Program-made: the position numbers and the translations under genes
From: Bacteroides luti
Lineage (GTDB): Bacteria; Bacteroidota; Bacteroidia; Bacteroidales; Bacteroidaceae
Direction of reading: 5' to 3'
Assembly (NCBI RefSeq): GCF_900128905.1
Contig: NZ_FQTV01000001.1
Coordinates: 360,882-424,881 of the forward strand
DNA length: 64,000 nucleotides
The notes under the pieces: generated by a model
The model's input: only the letters and a program-made list of their open reading frames with translations
What the model was told of the DNA's origin: nothing
Databases searched by the model: none
Shown here: positions 1-8,411 of the stretch, in pieces
Numbering within the stretch: position 1 is the stretch's first letter
How the letters are laid out: every line of letters starts with the position of its first letter

Positions 1-333
1 GATAATAAAGAAAATGGTAAGATATGCCCAATATTCCTTGATTATGGCAGCCGGGAAGAAAAGCAATCCTCCGAATGCAGCCAGCATAAGCCCCAGAATA
101 ATACCCGACTTATAGCTATACTTTTTCATAAACATAGCAATAGGTATAGGGAAGATGAAGTAAGCAAGCCAGTAAGCTGTTTCAGTAAATGAAGCCTGAA
201 ACGTACTCAACTCGCAAGTCTTCATCAGCTGACGGATCATGGTTGGCAAAAGATTACTACTGATAGCCCAAAGAAAGAATAAACTAAAGATTAGGGCTAA
301 AGGCAGCGCACTATTTTTTTTATCTAATTTCAT
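1..333 (-). CDS. FucP-like MFS sugar:proton symporter (partial, N-terminal 111 codons)
   Basis: This gene runs off the left edge. The ATG is at 333 and 111 codons are visible. The protein opens with a charged MKLDKK stretch, then hydrophobic segments (ALIFSLFFLWAIS, AYWLAYFIFPIPIAMF, GIILGLMLAAFGGLLFFPAA) separated by the KKYSYKSG loop. This matches the first three membrane helices of the L-fucose:H+ symporter (FucP) branch of the major facilitator superfamily. It begins 21 nt after the amidohydrolase gene on the same strand, so it is probably the last or a late gene of the operon starting near 2238. The substrate is inferred to be fucose or a related deoxy- or aldo-sugar. Confidence 0.8.
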   Translation of the reverse strand, partial: MKLDKKNSALPLALIFSLFFLWAISSNLLPTMIRQLMKTCELSTFQASFTETAYWLAYFIFPIPIAMFMKKYSYKSGIILGLMLAAFGGLLFFPAAIIKEYWAYLTIFFII

Positions 334-354
334 ATTATATTTAATTGTGTTTTT

Positions 355-1296
355 CTATTCAGACATGTTTTTAATGTAAGGCAAATCTACAAGATCTTTG
401 AATCCATAGAACTTCTCGGCATTCTTTCCAAGGAAAAGAGCTTTTTCGTGGGCAGACAGTTCGTTCGATTTCAGAACAAAGTCGTAAGACATCTTATAAG
501 TGATGGCTGTAATGGTACGAGGATAATCCGATCCCCACATTAATTTTTCCATTCCTACAAGATCTGCCGCTTCCTTAATAGCCTTCACTGCTCCATTGAA
601 AGGATAGAACTCATCATTGAAAAGCCAGGTTATACCACCCGATTCAATCATTACGTTCGGATATCGTGCAAGTTTAACCTGCTCCAACCAGTCGGGCATG
701 GTAACCATTGCAAAGTGTCCGATAGCTACTTTCAGATTGGGGCATTCCTTTATCACCTCTTCCAGCTCTCCGGTTTGTATTGCACCGTCGGCCAAATCTA
801 TAGACAGGATAATTCCATGTTCCTCCATATAGTGAAACATCTTCATCATCTCTTCACAATTGAGGTATACTCTACCCTCTTTCAGTAGCAGTCTTTGTGC
901 CGGAATCTTGATTGCTTTAAAACCCGAAGCTATTAATTCCCGAGCCTGAGCAAAATATCCAGGGCGACGAAACTCACACATTCCGCAAACAAAGAAACGA
1001 TCGGGATACTTATGGGCCACCTTCAGCAAGTAATCGTTTTGTATACCATCGATATACTCCTGAGTTACTACAGCAGCCGACACCTGAGCGTAATCCATGT
1101 TCGATAGGAATACCTCGGCACTGTTTTTACCGTCTATCATAAACGGAGGAACCATCTGGCGGACTTCATCCATGAAGAATGAACGTCCGTTTTCCATGGT
1201 ATAGATGGGCAATCCGTTGACCACAGTATCCTGTTTCAGCCACAGGTGACTGTGAGCATCTATTATTTTAAAATCTAATTTAAAATCCATAATCAA
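355..1296 (-). CDS. Amidohydrolase family protein, possible sugar lactonase
   Basis: A 313-aa metal-dependent hydrolase of the amidohydrolase-2 type (COG2159/COG3618-like TIM barrel). The metal-binding DAHSH motif is at residues 13-17, a GHFA segment lies near residue 195, and the WGSDYPRT motif near residue 255 carries the conserved Asp. It lies 9 nt downstream of an aldo/keto reductase and upstream of a FucP-like permease. In non-phosphorylating fucose or rhamnose pathways a dehydrogenase makes a lactone and an amidohydrolase opens it, so a lactonase role is the best inference. Decarboxylase-type family members exist and cannot be excluded. A second ATG two codons in is equally possible as the start. 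Confidence 0.75.
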   Translation of the reverse strand: MIMDFKLDFKIIDAHSHLWLKQDTVVNGLPIYTMENGRSFFMDEVRQMVPPFMIDGKNSAEVFLSNMDYAQVSAAVVTQEYIDGIQNDYLLKVAHKYPDRFFVCGMCEFRRPGYFAQARELIASGFKAIKIPAQRLLLKEGRVYLNCEEMMKMFHYMEEHGIILSIDLADGAIQTGELEEVIKECPNLKVAIGHFAMVTMPDWLEQVKLARYPNVMIESGGITWLFNDEFYPFNGAVKAIKEAADLVGMEKLMWGSDYPRTITAITYKMSYDFVLKSNELSAHEKALFLGKNAEKFYGFKDLVDLPYIKNMSE

Positions 1297-1305
1297 CTCA
1301 AAAAA

Positions 1306-2238
1306 CTAAGAGTTAGCCCAGCTTACACGTTTCTGATCACCAATAATGTCCTGAACTTCTTCAACCAGTTTCCAGTCGATTGGTTCATTAACGAATTCAA
1401 TATTCTTAAGAACATTATCAGGATTAGCAGAACTAAACAATGTACTAGCAATACGAGGATTGCTTACTGAGTACTGAATAGCTAACTTCTCGATTGGATA
1501 GTTCTTTGATTCGCAATGTTGAGCAGCCTTAGCGCAAGCTTCAACCAAAGAAGCAGGAGCCGGATGCCATGCAGGTACGCCACGTTTAGAAAGTAATCCC
1601 ATTGACAGCGGAGAAGCGTTGATTACACCCACGTTCTTAGATTCAAAGTAATCAAGGAAATCAGCCAGTTTATCATCGTTAAGGCAATAGTGGCAGAAGT
1701 TAAGAACACTTTCTACTGTTCCTTCAGGTACACGGTCGATAACCCATTTCAGGTTTTCCAGCTGAAGGTCAGTAATACCCACATGCTTTACTACACCTTT
1801 TTCGCGTAATTCTACTAAAGCAGGAAGTGTTTCGTTAATCACCTGATTCATATCAGAGAATTCAATATCGTGAACGTTGATCAAATCAATATAATCAATG
1901 TGAAGACGTTCCAGACTTTCGTAAACACTTTCGGTTGCTTTCTTTCCGGAATAATCCCAAGTGTTTACTCCGTTCTCACCATAACGCCCCACCTTTGTAG
2001 AAAGGTAATAGTCGGCACGGTTCATATCTTTTAATGCTTTTCCTAAAACAGTTTCTGCTTTATAGTGACCGTAATAAGGAGAAACATCGATAAAATTCAA
2101 TCCATTTTCTACTGCTGTAAATACAGCTTTAATACCTTCGGCTTCGCGAATATCGTGAAACACACCACCTAGAGACGAAGCTCCAAAACTAAGACTGGAA
2201 ACTTTCATTCCGGTCTTTCCTATTTCCTTGTAATCCAT
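1306..2238 (-). CDS. Aldo/keto reductase, L-fucose/L-galactose dehydrogenase-like
   Basis: A 310-aa NAD(P)-dependent oxidoreductase of the aldo/keto reductase superfamily. The opening Y-x-x-I-G-x-T-G-M-K-V-S and the FIDVSPYYG motif (catalytic Asp and Tyr) near residue 50 are typical, followed by STKVGR (catalytic Lys) and INVHDIE (catalytic His). The sequence style fits the D-threo-aldose 1-dehydrogenase/L-galactose dehydrogenase branch, which oxidises L-fucose or related sugars to lactones. It is the first gene of the operon, divergent from a LacI regulator, with a lactonase-like gene and a FucP-like permease downstream. The start at 2238 leaves about 160 bp of control region. Confidence 0.8.
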   Translation of the reverse strand: MDYKEIGKTGMKVSSLSFGASSLGGVFHDIREAEGIKAVFTAVENGLNFIDVSPYYGHYKAETVLGKALKDMNRADYYLSTKVGRYGENGVNTWDYSGKKATESVYESLERLHIDYIDLINVHDIEFSDMNQVINETLPALVELREKGVVKHVGITDLQLENLKWVIDRVPEGTVESVLNFCHYCLNDDKLADFLDYFESKNVGVINASPLSMGLLSKRGVPAWHPAPASLVEACAKAAQHCESKNYPIEKLAIQYSVSNPRIASTLFSSANPDNVLKNIEFVNEPIDWKLVEEVQDIIGDQKRVSWANS

Positions 2239-2267
2239 GGTTTTAATTTATAAAGTTTATTTTGAAT

Positions 2268-2275
2268 CAAAAATA
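2268..2275 (-). promoter_or_regulatory. Candidate -7 box for the aldo/keto reductase operon
   Basis: On the minus strand this reads TATTTTTG, a full match to the Bacteroides TAnnTTTG -7 element, 30 nt upstream of the reductase ATG. No clear -33 TTTG is seen at the usual distance, so the assignment rests on the -7 box and position alone. Confidence 0.5.
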
Positions 2276-2318
2276 GATGTTTATTGATGATGTGTATAAG
2301 CTTTGCTATTAAAAAGCA

Positions 2319-2334
2319 ACGCAAAGCTTTGCGT
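2319..2334. promoter_or_regulatory. LacI-type operator, perfect 16-bp palindrome
   Basis: ACGCAAAGCTTTGCGT is a perfect palindrome in the gap between the divergent aldo/keto reductase and LacI genes. It has the central CG-flanked, AAGCTT-type symmetry common to LacI/GalR operators. It overlaps the -33 element of the LacI promoter, which implies autoregulation. A partial second copy (AAGCTTTGC) lies at 2298-2306, nearer the reductase promoter. Confidence 0.75.
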
Positions 2335-2357
2335 AAAACTAATATTTAGTAAATTTG
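2328..2357 (+). promoter_or_regulatory. LacI gene promoter (-33 TTTG, -7 TAAATTTG)
   Basis: TTTG at 2328-2331 and TAAATTTG at 2350-2357 are separated by 18 bp, fitting the Bacteroides promoter consensus. The -33 element lies inside the perfect palindrome, so a bound repressor would block polymerase. Confidence 0.7.
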
Positions 2358-2398
2358 AACCCTGATTTAATTAATGGTATTCAAATATAAGCACGGTA

Positions 2399-3427
2399 AT
2401 GAGTTCAACAAACAAGAAGAAGCACGTATCACTCAAGCAATTAGCAGAAGAGCTGGGTGTTTCAATATCTACGGTATCGAGAGCACTAAAAGGCAGTTCT
2501 GAAATTAGTCAGGAGATGATTGACCGTGTGAAGGCTTTAGCCAAAGAGATGAACTACCGTCCAAACCCGTTTGCCATTAGTTTATTGAAAGATACTCCAC
2601 GAATTATCGGCATTATTGTACCTGATATAGTAACTCACTTCTACTCCTCTATAATTAGCGGAATAGAAGATGTGGCTACTCAAAACGGTTATTTCGCAAT
2701 CATTACTTCCTCGTATGAGCAATACGAGCGTGAAAAGCAATGTGTAGATCATCTTATTAATATACGGGTTGAGGGAATAATAGCCTGCCTGTCACAGGAA
2801 ACAAAGAGCTTCAACCATTTTGAAGACCTGGCAAATGCCAATATTCCAATTATCCTTTTCGACAGAGTGTGTCTCACGAACATGTTCTCGTCTGTAGTTG
2901 CCGATAACAGCGAATCTGCCCGACAAGTAACCTTGCATTTACTGGAGAACGGTTCCAGACGCATTGGATTCATAGGAGGTTCCAATCATCTGGATATTGT
3001 AAAACAACGAAAACATGGTTACCTGGAAGCGCTAAGAGAAAAAGGAATTCCTATCGAAAGAGAGTTGGTGGTCTGCGAAAAAATGACTTACGATGAAGGA
3101 ATGGAGGCTACAAAGAAACTACTCTGTCTCCCTAATCCACCCGATGCCATTGTAGCCATGAACGACACGCTTGCGTTTGCTGCCATGAAAGAAATTAAGC
3201 AACGCGGACTTAGAATCCCGGAAGATGTAGCATTAGTGGGATACACTGACGAAATGCACGCCTGCTATGTGGAGCCAAACCTTACAGCCGTTACTCACCA
3301 GACGTATAAAATGGGGGAAGCTGCGTGTAATTTGCTACTCAATCAATTAAAAAACGGAGAGGATATAAAGCAGGTTGTAATCCCTACGCAGTTGCAAATA
3401 AGAGATTCTTCTATAAAAAGAATATAG
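2399..3427 (+). CDS. LacI family transcriptional regulator
   Basis: A 342-aa repressor-type regulator. The N-terminal helix-turn-helix (SLKQLAEELGVSISTVSRAL, residues 11-30) and hinge region are followed by a periplasmic-binding-like sensor domain starting at RIIGIIVPDI (residues 68-77). Length and order match LacI/GalR proteins. It is transcribed away from a probable deoxysugar dehydrogenase, lactonase and permease operon and shares with it a 16-bp operator, so it most likely represses that operon until the sugar or its lactone or acid appears. The ligand cannot be read from the sequence. Confidence 0.9.
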   Translation: MSSTNKKKHVSLKQLAEELGVSISTVSRALKGSSEISQEMIDRVKALAKEMNYRPNPFAISLLKDTPRIIGIIVPDIVTHFYSSIISGIEDVATQNGYFAIITSSYEQYEREKQCVDHLINIRVEGIIACLSQETKSFNHFEDLANANIPIILFDRVCLTNMFSSVVADNSESARQVTLHLLENGSRRIGFIGGSNHLDIVKQRKHGYLEALREKGIPIERELVVCEKMTYDEGMEATKKLLCLPNPPDAIVAMNDTLAFAAMKEIKQRGLRIPEDVALVGYTDEMHACYVEPNLTAVTHQTYKMGEAACNLLLNQLKNGEDIKQVVIPTQLQIRDSSIKRI

Positions 3428-3460
3428 TTATCTGTGAAGTATAACAGACAGATAACTATA
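3423..3460. terminator. Bidirectional hairpin terminator
   Basis: A perfect 13-bp stem (3423-3435 with 3448-3460) and a 12-nt loop sits between the convergent LacI and flavin reductase genes. The left arm overlaps the LacI stop codon. No long T tract follows on either strand. Confidence 0.6.
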
Positions 3461-3480
3461 TCCTCAGGTATTACCAATAT

Positions 3481-3981
3481 TTAGATCCAGGCATTCACAA
3501 TCTCGGCAACATACATCTGGTGGAAGTTGCCATGAGTATTGTACCATCTGTCAATATATTCAGGATCGGCAAATCCTTCTTTCTTGATTTGGTCTGAGTA
3601 CAGCTTCTTGCATTCTAAAGTGATTCGTGATTGTTCGAAACATACATTACCCATTTCTGTGAAATGAGGAACTAATCCGGTTTCTTTCACTTTATCAATA
3701 TCGCGGCCAGACTGTTTACCACAGATTTTATGAATATCTTTATTCTCCATGCCTAAGAAAGAAACTGTGAAGTAATCTCCTTTTTCAAGGAATTCAAATG
3801 TGTATCTCTCCGGACGGACAAAGATGAACGCAACTGGTTTGTTCCAAAGAAAGCCTATTCCACCCCAACTGGCAGTCATGGTATTAAATTTCTCCTTATC
3901 ACCTGCAGTAATAAGCATCCATTCGTTACTTATATTTTCAAAAAAGTTTTCTGTAAGTTTGTTTGGTTCTATTCGTTCCAT
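3481..3981 (-). CDS. Flavin reductase family protein (FMN-binding split barrel)
   Basis: A 166-aa protein of the flavin reductase-like/flavoredoxin family. The N-terminal MLITAG segment, the NTMTASWGG motif near residues 34-42 (flavin phosphate contact) and the FVRPERYTFEFL stretch are typical of FMN-binding split barrels. These proteins bind FMN and shuttle electrons, or act as flavin:NAD(P)H reductases in the cytoplasm. It lies 34 nt downstream of the YigZ-like gene on the same strand and may be the last gene of the serine operon. The specific partner is unknown. A second family member is at 20840-21406. Confidence 0.85.
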   Translation of the reverse strand: MERIEPNKLTENFFENISNEWMLITAGDKEKFNTMTASWGGIGFLWNKPVAFIFVRPERYTFEFLEKGDYFTVSFLGMENKDIHKICGKQSGRDIDKVKETGLVPHFTEMGNVCFEQSRITLECKKLYSDQIKKEGFADPEYIDRWYNTHGNFHQMYVAEIVNAWI

Positions 3982-4015
3982 ACTGGTTCTTATTTAAATG
4001 ACTCAAATCTATATT

Positions 4016-4645
4016 TTAAATCTCTACCTCTTCCTGATCTTCTTCTTCAATAATCCTGGCAGTTTCCACCTTTTCCAGCCTAGCCCTCATCTTAGGCATG
4101 GCAGACTTCCTTATGCGTAATGTCATAACACAATCCATATCAAAAGTCTGGCTAAGAATTTCCGGTTCTTCTTCCTTAACAATCCGCATAATATCGTTCA
4201 TAAACGGATATTCAAAAGAAACAGTAATATCTTCGTCTACAGTTTTTTCAATAATTGTGGCATTAGCAATAGCCTCTGAAGCCGCAGCTTTATAAGCAAC
4301 AATCAATCCACTGGTGCCTAGCTTTATTCCTCCAAAGTAGCGAACTACAATAATAAGAATATCAGTCAGTTCGTTGGAGTTAATTTGCCCGAGAATAGGT
4401 TTACCTGCAGTACCCGAAGGTTCTCCATTGTCGTTTGCACGGAAATCTTTCCTTTCATGACCTAGCATGTAGGCATAACAGACGTGACGGGCATCATAAT
4501 ACTTTTTCTGATATTGCTCTATATAACCTTTTATTTTCTCAACACTACGTACAGGGATGGCAATAGCAATGAATTTACTACGCTTCTCCGTATATATGCC
4601 TTCCGAAAGTTCTGTTATTGTTTTATATGTATCTTCTATCGCCAT
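4016..4645 (-). CDS. YigZ/IMPACT family protein (UPF0029)
   Basis: A 209-aa member of the YigZ/IMPACT family. Conserved segments are visible: DARHVCYAY (residues 52-60), NDNGEPSGTAGKP (residues 71-83) and VVRYFGGIKLG (about 100-110), followed by a C-terminal ferredoxin-like domain. Eukaryotic IMPACT modulates translation stress signalling; bacterial YigZ has a nucleic-acid-binding-like cleft but no settled function. A long hairpin (4684-4756) separates it from the DUF1015 gene upstream, so it may be made from processed or read-through transcript. The acidic C-terminal tail (EEEDQEEVEI) is unremarkable. Confidence 0.9.
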   Translation of the reverse strand: MAIEDTYKTITELSEGIYTEKRSKFIAIAIPVRSVEKIKGYIEQYQKKYYDARHVCYAYMLGHERKDFRANDNGEPSGTAGKPILGQINSNELTDILIIVVRYFGGIKLGTSGLIVAYKAAASEAIANATIIEKTVDEDITVSFEYPFMNDIMRIVKEEEPEILSQTFDMDCVMTLRIRKSAMPKMRARLEKVETARIIEEEDQEEVEI

Positions 4646-4683
4646 AAATCAGAAATAATGCACAAAAGTAATGAAATAAAAAA

Positions 4684-4756
4684 CACCACAGATTATCTGG
4701 TATCATAAATTTCTATCTCTACGCAAGAGACGTTATGATCCACATAATCTGTGGTG
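4684..4756. repeat. Long composite hairpin with CACCACAGATT ends, copy 1
   Basis: The outer stem pairs 4684-4696 (starting CACCACAGATTAT) with 4744-4756 perfectly over 13 bp. Further inside, ATCATAA pairs with TTATGAT, and TCTCT with AGAGA around a 5-nt loop. The whole 73-nt element folds almost end to end. It lies between the DUF1015 and YigZ genes. A second element with the same outer sequence but different interior is at 7187-7247. Confidence 0.75.
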
Positions 4757-4766
4757 CAAGTATAAT

Positions 4767-6014
4767 TTAACTCAGTTTATGGATAACTAATCCTGAACGA
4801 AGTTTAGGTTCAAACCATGTTGTTTTAGGAGGCATGATATTACCACTGTCTGCAATATCCATCAGTTGTTTCATAGAAACAGGATAAAGCGCAAGAGCAA
4901 CTTTCATCTCACCACTGTCTACTCTTTTGCTAAGTTCTCCTAATCCACGGATACCTCCAACAAAATCGATACGTTTGTCGGAACGAAGATCTTTAATTCC
5001 AAGAATTTCGTCAAGGATTAAATTAGAAGAGATAGTAACATCGAGCACACCAATAGGGTCGTTATCATTATAAGTACCTTGTTTTGCTGTAAGACTATAC
5101 CATTTTCCTTCAAGATAAACAGAGAAGTTATGCAAAGCGTTTGGCTTGTAAATCTCAGCACCCTTTTCTTCTACAATGAAGTTCTTTTCCAATGCAGCAA
5201 GGAAAGCCTCTGCAGACAAACCATTAAGATCTTTCACCACACGGTTGTAATCGATAATAGTCAGTTGGTTTGCAGGGAAGCAAACTGCCATAAAGTAGTT
5301 ATACTCTTCATCTCCTTTATGATTAGGATTCTGCTTAGCTTTCTCAGCACCAACCAATGCAGCAGCAGCAGAACGGTGGTGACCGTCGGCTATGTATAAA
5401 GCAGGCATTGCTTCGAATTGCTTAGTAATTGTAGCTATATCAGCATCTTCATCAATAATCCAGAATTGGTGACCAAAGCCATCTCCCGGAGCAATAAATT
5501 CATTGACTGGTTTGTTTGAAGTATACTTCTTTACGATAGCATCCAACACATCATTATCAGGATAAGCAAAGAATACAGGTTCGATATTTGCATTGTTCAC
5601 ACGAACATGCTTCATTCTGTCTTCTTCTTTATCACGGCGAGTCAACTCATGCTTCTTGATTATTCCATTAAGGTAATCTTCAACGTAAGCACAAACAACA
5701 AGACCATACTGAGTTTTACCGTTCATTGTCTGAGCGTAAACATAGTATTGCTCTTTATTATCCTGAAGCAACCATCCTTTGTCCTGAAACATCTGGAAGT
5801 TTTCAGCAGCTTTCGAATAAACTTTTTCGTCGTGTTCGTCTGTTCCTACCGGAAAATCAATTTCCGGCTTTATAATGTGATACAATGATTTCTCATTGCC
5901 GGCAGCTTCCTGACGTGCCTCTTCCGAGTTTAAAACGTCATAAGGACGAGATGCTACCTCTTCAACTAAATTTTGTGGTGGGCGAATGCCTTTAAAAGGT
6001 TTTATTATTGCCAT
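4767..6014 (-). CDS. DUF1015 domain-containing protein
   Basis: A 415-aa protein of the DUF1015 (COG4198) family, recognised by the opening IKPFKGIRPP and SRPYDVLNSEEAR motifs (residues 4-35) and the ALYIADGHHRSAAA motif near residue 210. The conserved DGHHR is likely an active or metal site. In Bacteroides and many other bacteria the gene neighbours serA and serC, as here, which has led to the suggestion that it acts in serine metabolism; the reaction is not established. It starts 3 nt after the small membrane protein gene and is followed by a long hairpin. Confidence 0.9.
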   Translation of the reverse strand: MAIIKPFKGIRPPQNLVEEVASRPYDVLNSEEARQEAAGNEKSLYHIIKPEIDFPVGTDEHDEKVYSKAAENFQMFQDKGWLLQDNKEQYYVYAQTMNGKTQYGLVVCAYVEDYLNGIIKKHELTRRDKEEDRMKHVRVNNANIEPVFFAYPDNDVLDAIVKKYTSNKPVNEFIAPGDGFGHQFWIIDEDADIATITKQFEAMPALYIADGHHRSAAAALVGAEKAKQNPNHKGDEEYNYFMAVCFPANQLTIIDYNRVVKDLNGLSAEAFLAALEKNFIVEEKGAEIYKPNALHNFSVYLEGKWYSLTAKQGTYNDNDPIGVLDVTISSNLILDEILGIKDLRSDKRIDFVGGIRGLGELSKRVDSGEMKVALALYPVSMKQLMDIADSGNIMPPKTTWFEPKLRSGLVIHKLS

Positions 6015-6017
6015 AAA

Positions 6018-6221
6018 TTAAATCTTATAAGGGTTTTTCTTCTTAATAAAACACCAGCACATGTAAATAGAACCAGCAAGAATAGTAACAAGAGAAAAGC
6101 CCTCGCAAAATCCTTTGGCAAAATCAGACAGGCTATTTCTAAATATGCTACTTAATGAAAAAGTAAGCAAACCAATTGAATAGCCTATCATAATTTCATA
6201 TTTAAATATCCTACTGCGCAT
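6018..6221 (-). CDS. Small two-helix membrane protein, hypothetical
   Basis: A 67-aa ORF in the 229-bp space between serA and the DUF1015 gene, same strand, with 22-nt and 3-nt gaps to its neighbours. It encodes two hydrophobic segments (IMIGYSIGLLTFSLSSIF and FSLVTILAGSIYMCWCFI) and a basic tail (KKKNPYK), so it is probably a small inner-membrane protein. No family is recognised. Tight operon spacing on both sides is the main support that it is a real gene. Confidence 0.6.
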   Translation of the reverse strand: MRSRIFKYEIMIGYSIGLLTFSLSSIFRNSLSDFAKGFCEGFSLVTILAGSIYMCWCFIKKKNPYKI

Positions 6222-6243
6222 GGTAGTATATATTTAGAATAAG

Positions 6244-7164
6244 TTACTTGTTTACTCTGAATTTCTCGCAACCATCCTTGAAGAATCCAACGATTTGGTT
6301 TGCAGCAGCAATACCTGCGTTTATATTAGCTTCAGCAGTCTGAGCACCCATCTTCTTAGGAGTTGAGAAATAACGTGCGGCAAACTTCTCAGCCAATTCT
6401 GCATGAGCAGAAGGCATAATATCTGTTACATATTTAAAGTCAACACGATCTTCCATTAACTTGATAAGTTCTGCTTCATTGATAACTTCCTTACGGGCAG
6501 TGTTTACAAGCATTGCACCCTTAGGCATTTTATTAAGAAGAGCATAGTTAATAGAGTTCTTTGTTTCTGCAGTTGCAGGAATATGAAGAGAGACAACATC
6601 GCAAGTAGCATATAATTCTTCTGCAGAATCTACAGCTTTAGCACCATCTTTCTCGATAACTTCTTTTGGGCAGAAAGCATCGTAAGCATAGATTTCCATG
6701 CCAAATCCTCTGGCAACACGAGCAACATTACGTCCTACGTTACCATAAGCGTGGATACCAAGTTTCTTACCCATAAGTTCGGTTCCTGAAGTTCCGTTAT
6801 AGAAGTTACGAACAGCAAATACCATAAGGCCAAGAGCAAGCTCAGCTACAGCATTTGAATTCTGTCCCGGAGTATTCATTACACATACGCCATGAGCTGT
6901 TGCAGAATCAAGATCTACATTGTCATATCCTGCACCTGCACGAACAACAATCTTCAAATCTTTAGCAGCATCAAGAACTTCAGCATCAATAATATCACTA
7001 CGGATAATGATAGCGTTAGCATCTTTAACGGCATCTAGTAATTGTTTCTTTTCTGTGTACTTTTCTAATAAGGCCAGTTCATAGCCTGCAGCTTCAATCT
7101 CTTTACGAATACCGTCTACAGCAACTTTAGCAAACGGTTTGTCTGTTGCGATTAATACTTTCAT
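6244..7164 (-). CDS. serA: D-3-phosphoglycerate dehydrogenase, short ACT-less form
   Basis: A 306-aa D-2-hydroxyacid dehydrogenase for the first step of serine synthesis. It has the substrate-binding RAGAGYDNVD motif near residue 75, a Rossmann motif (LGIHAYGNVGRNVA, with Ala in place of the first Gly of GxGxxG) and the conserved Arg in NTARKEV. The usual catalytic His of TPHxG is Lys here (STPKKMGAQT), and the partner Glu region reads DIMPSAHAEL. There is no C-terminal ACT domain, so serine feedback through ACT is not expected. It follows serC after a 96-bp gap holding a long hairpin. Context with serC makes the assignment firm despite the odd active site. Confidence 0.9.
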   Translation of the reverse strand: MKVLIATDKPFAKVAVDGIRKEIEAAGYELALLEKYTEKKQLLDAVKDANAIIIRSDIIDAEVLDAAKDLKIVVRAGAGYDNVDLDSATAHGVCVMNTPGQNSNAVAELALGLMVFAVRNFYNGTSGTELMGKKLGIHAYGNVGRNVARVARGFGMEIYAYDAFCPKEVIEKDGAKAVDSAEELYATCDVVSLHIPATAETKNSINYALLNKMPKGAMLVNTARKEVINEAELIKLMEDRVDFKYVTDIMPSAHAELAEKFAARYFSTPKKMGAQTAEANINAGIAAANQIVGFFKDGCEKFRVNK

Positions 7165-7186
7165 AGTGTTATGTATTTAAAAGTTT

Positions 7187-7247
7187 CACCACAGATTGCG
7201 CAGATTTCATAGACTTAGAATCTATGAAACCGGCGCAACCTGTGGTG
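7187..7247. repeat. Long composite hairpin with CACCACAGATT ends, copy 2
   Basis: The outer arm CACCACAGATTGCGC (7187-7201) pairs with GCGCAACCTGTGGTG (7233-7247) with one mismatch; an inner 9-bp stem TTTCATAGA/TCTATGAAA (7205-7213 with 7221-7229) closes a 7-nt loop. It lies between serC and serA. The outer ends match the element at 4684-4756. Confidence 0.75.
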
Positions 7248-7260
7248 AATAGTTTCTTAA

Positions 7261-8328
7261 TTAATGTTGTTTTTCGAATTCTTGCATGCAAGCAACCAAA
7301 GCTTCTACGCTTTCTTTTGGCAATGCATTATAGCAAGAAGCACGGAAACCGCCTACTGAACGGTGACCTTTGATACCTACCATTCCTCTTTCTGTAGCAA
7401 ACTTCATGAAGTCAGCTTCAAGATCTTTATATTCGTCCTTCATTACGAAGCAGATATTCATTAATGAACGGTCTTCTTTATTAGCTGTTCCAACGAATAA
7501 TTTGTTACGATCAATTTCATTATATAGCAAGTCTGCTTTTTCAATAGCTCTTCTTTCCATTTCTTTTACGCCACCCTGTTCTTTGATCCAGCGAAGAGTT
7601 TGAAGTGCAGCATAGATAGGCACTACAGGAGGAGTATTGAACATAGAACCGTTATCAATATGAGTCTGATAATTAAGCATTGTAGGAATATAACGAGAAA
7701 CTTTACCCAGAGCATCATTCTTAATAATAACGAAAGTAAGACCTGCAGGGGCTAGATTCTTTTGAGCTCCACCATAGATCATTACATATTTAGAAACGTC
7801 CATTGGACGAGAGAAAATATCAGAAGATGCGTCAGCAATTAATGGAACAGGAGAATCAATATCAGTACGGATTTCTGTACCATAAATAGTATTATTCGTT
7901 GTAATATGGAAATAATCCGCATCAGCAGGAATAGTGTAATCTTTAGGAACAAATGTATAATTTGCATCTGCAGAAGAAGCAACCTCTACAACTTCACCAA
8001 AAGCTTTCGCTTCCTTCATTGCTTTCTTAGCCCAAACACCAGTGTTTAGATAAGCAGCTTTCTTTTCTAAGAAGTTAAAAGGAACCATACAGAATTCCAA
8101 ACTTGCGCCGCCACCAAGGAAAAGAACCGAATAGCCTTCGGGTATATTTAAAAGTTCTTTGAACAACGCAACAGCTTCGTCAACCACTGGTTGAAAATCT
8201 TTTGCGCGATGACTAATTTCCATCAAAGAAAGTCCAGAACCGTTGAAATCTAAAATAGCTTTCGCAGTATTCTCTATTGTTGATTGTGGAAGAATTGATG
8301 GTCCGGCATTGAAATTATGCTTTTTCAT
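7261..8328 (-). CDS. serC: 3-phosphoserine/phosphohydroxythreonine transaminase
   Basis: A 355-aa PLP-dependent class V aminotransferase converting 3-phosphohydroxypyruvate to phosphoserine. The opening [10 protein letters not shown], the [10 protein letters not shown] segment, and the GGGASLEF loop are typical, and the PLP lysine lies in [12 protein letters not shown] near residue 185. The C-terminal [12 protein letters not shown] stretch (phosphate-binding) is present. It is the first gene of the run leading to serA and DUF1015 and has a good promoter just upstream. SerB is not in this window. Confidence 0.97.
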   Translation of the reverse strand: MKKHNFNAGPSILPQSTIENTAKAILDFNGSGLSLMEISHRAKDFQPVVDEAVALFKELLNIPEGYSVLFLGGGASLEFCMVPFNFLEKKAAYLNTGVWAKKAMKEAKAFGEVVEVASSADANYTFVPKDYTIPADADYFHITTNNTIYGTEIRTDIDSPVPLIADASSDIFSRPMDVSKYVMIYGGAQKNLAPAGLTFVIIKNDALGKVSRYIPTMLNYQTHIDNGSMFNTPPVVPIYAALQTLRWIKEQGGVKEMERRAIEKADLLYNEIDRNKLFVGTANKEDRSLMNICFVMKDEYKDLEADFMKFATERGMVGIKGHRSVGGFRASCYNALPKESVEALVACMQEFEKQH

Positions 8329-8380
8329 TTGAAGTTTGTTTTAATTATACAATAAAAATAACTATAATTTTAAGACACCG

Positions 8381-8411
8381 CGAAATTACAGTTTTTTTTC
8401 GGGGAAACAAA
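8381..8411 (-). promoter_or_regulatory. serC operon promoter
   Basis: On the minus strand TTTG (8408-8411) and TAATTTCG (8381-8388) are separated by 19 bp. The -7 box differs from TAnnTTTG at one position. It would give a leader of about 45 nt before serC. Confidence 0.65.
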
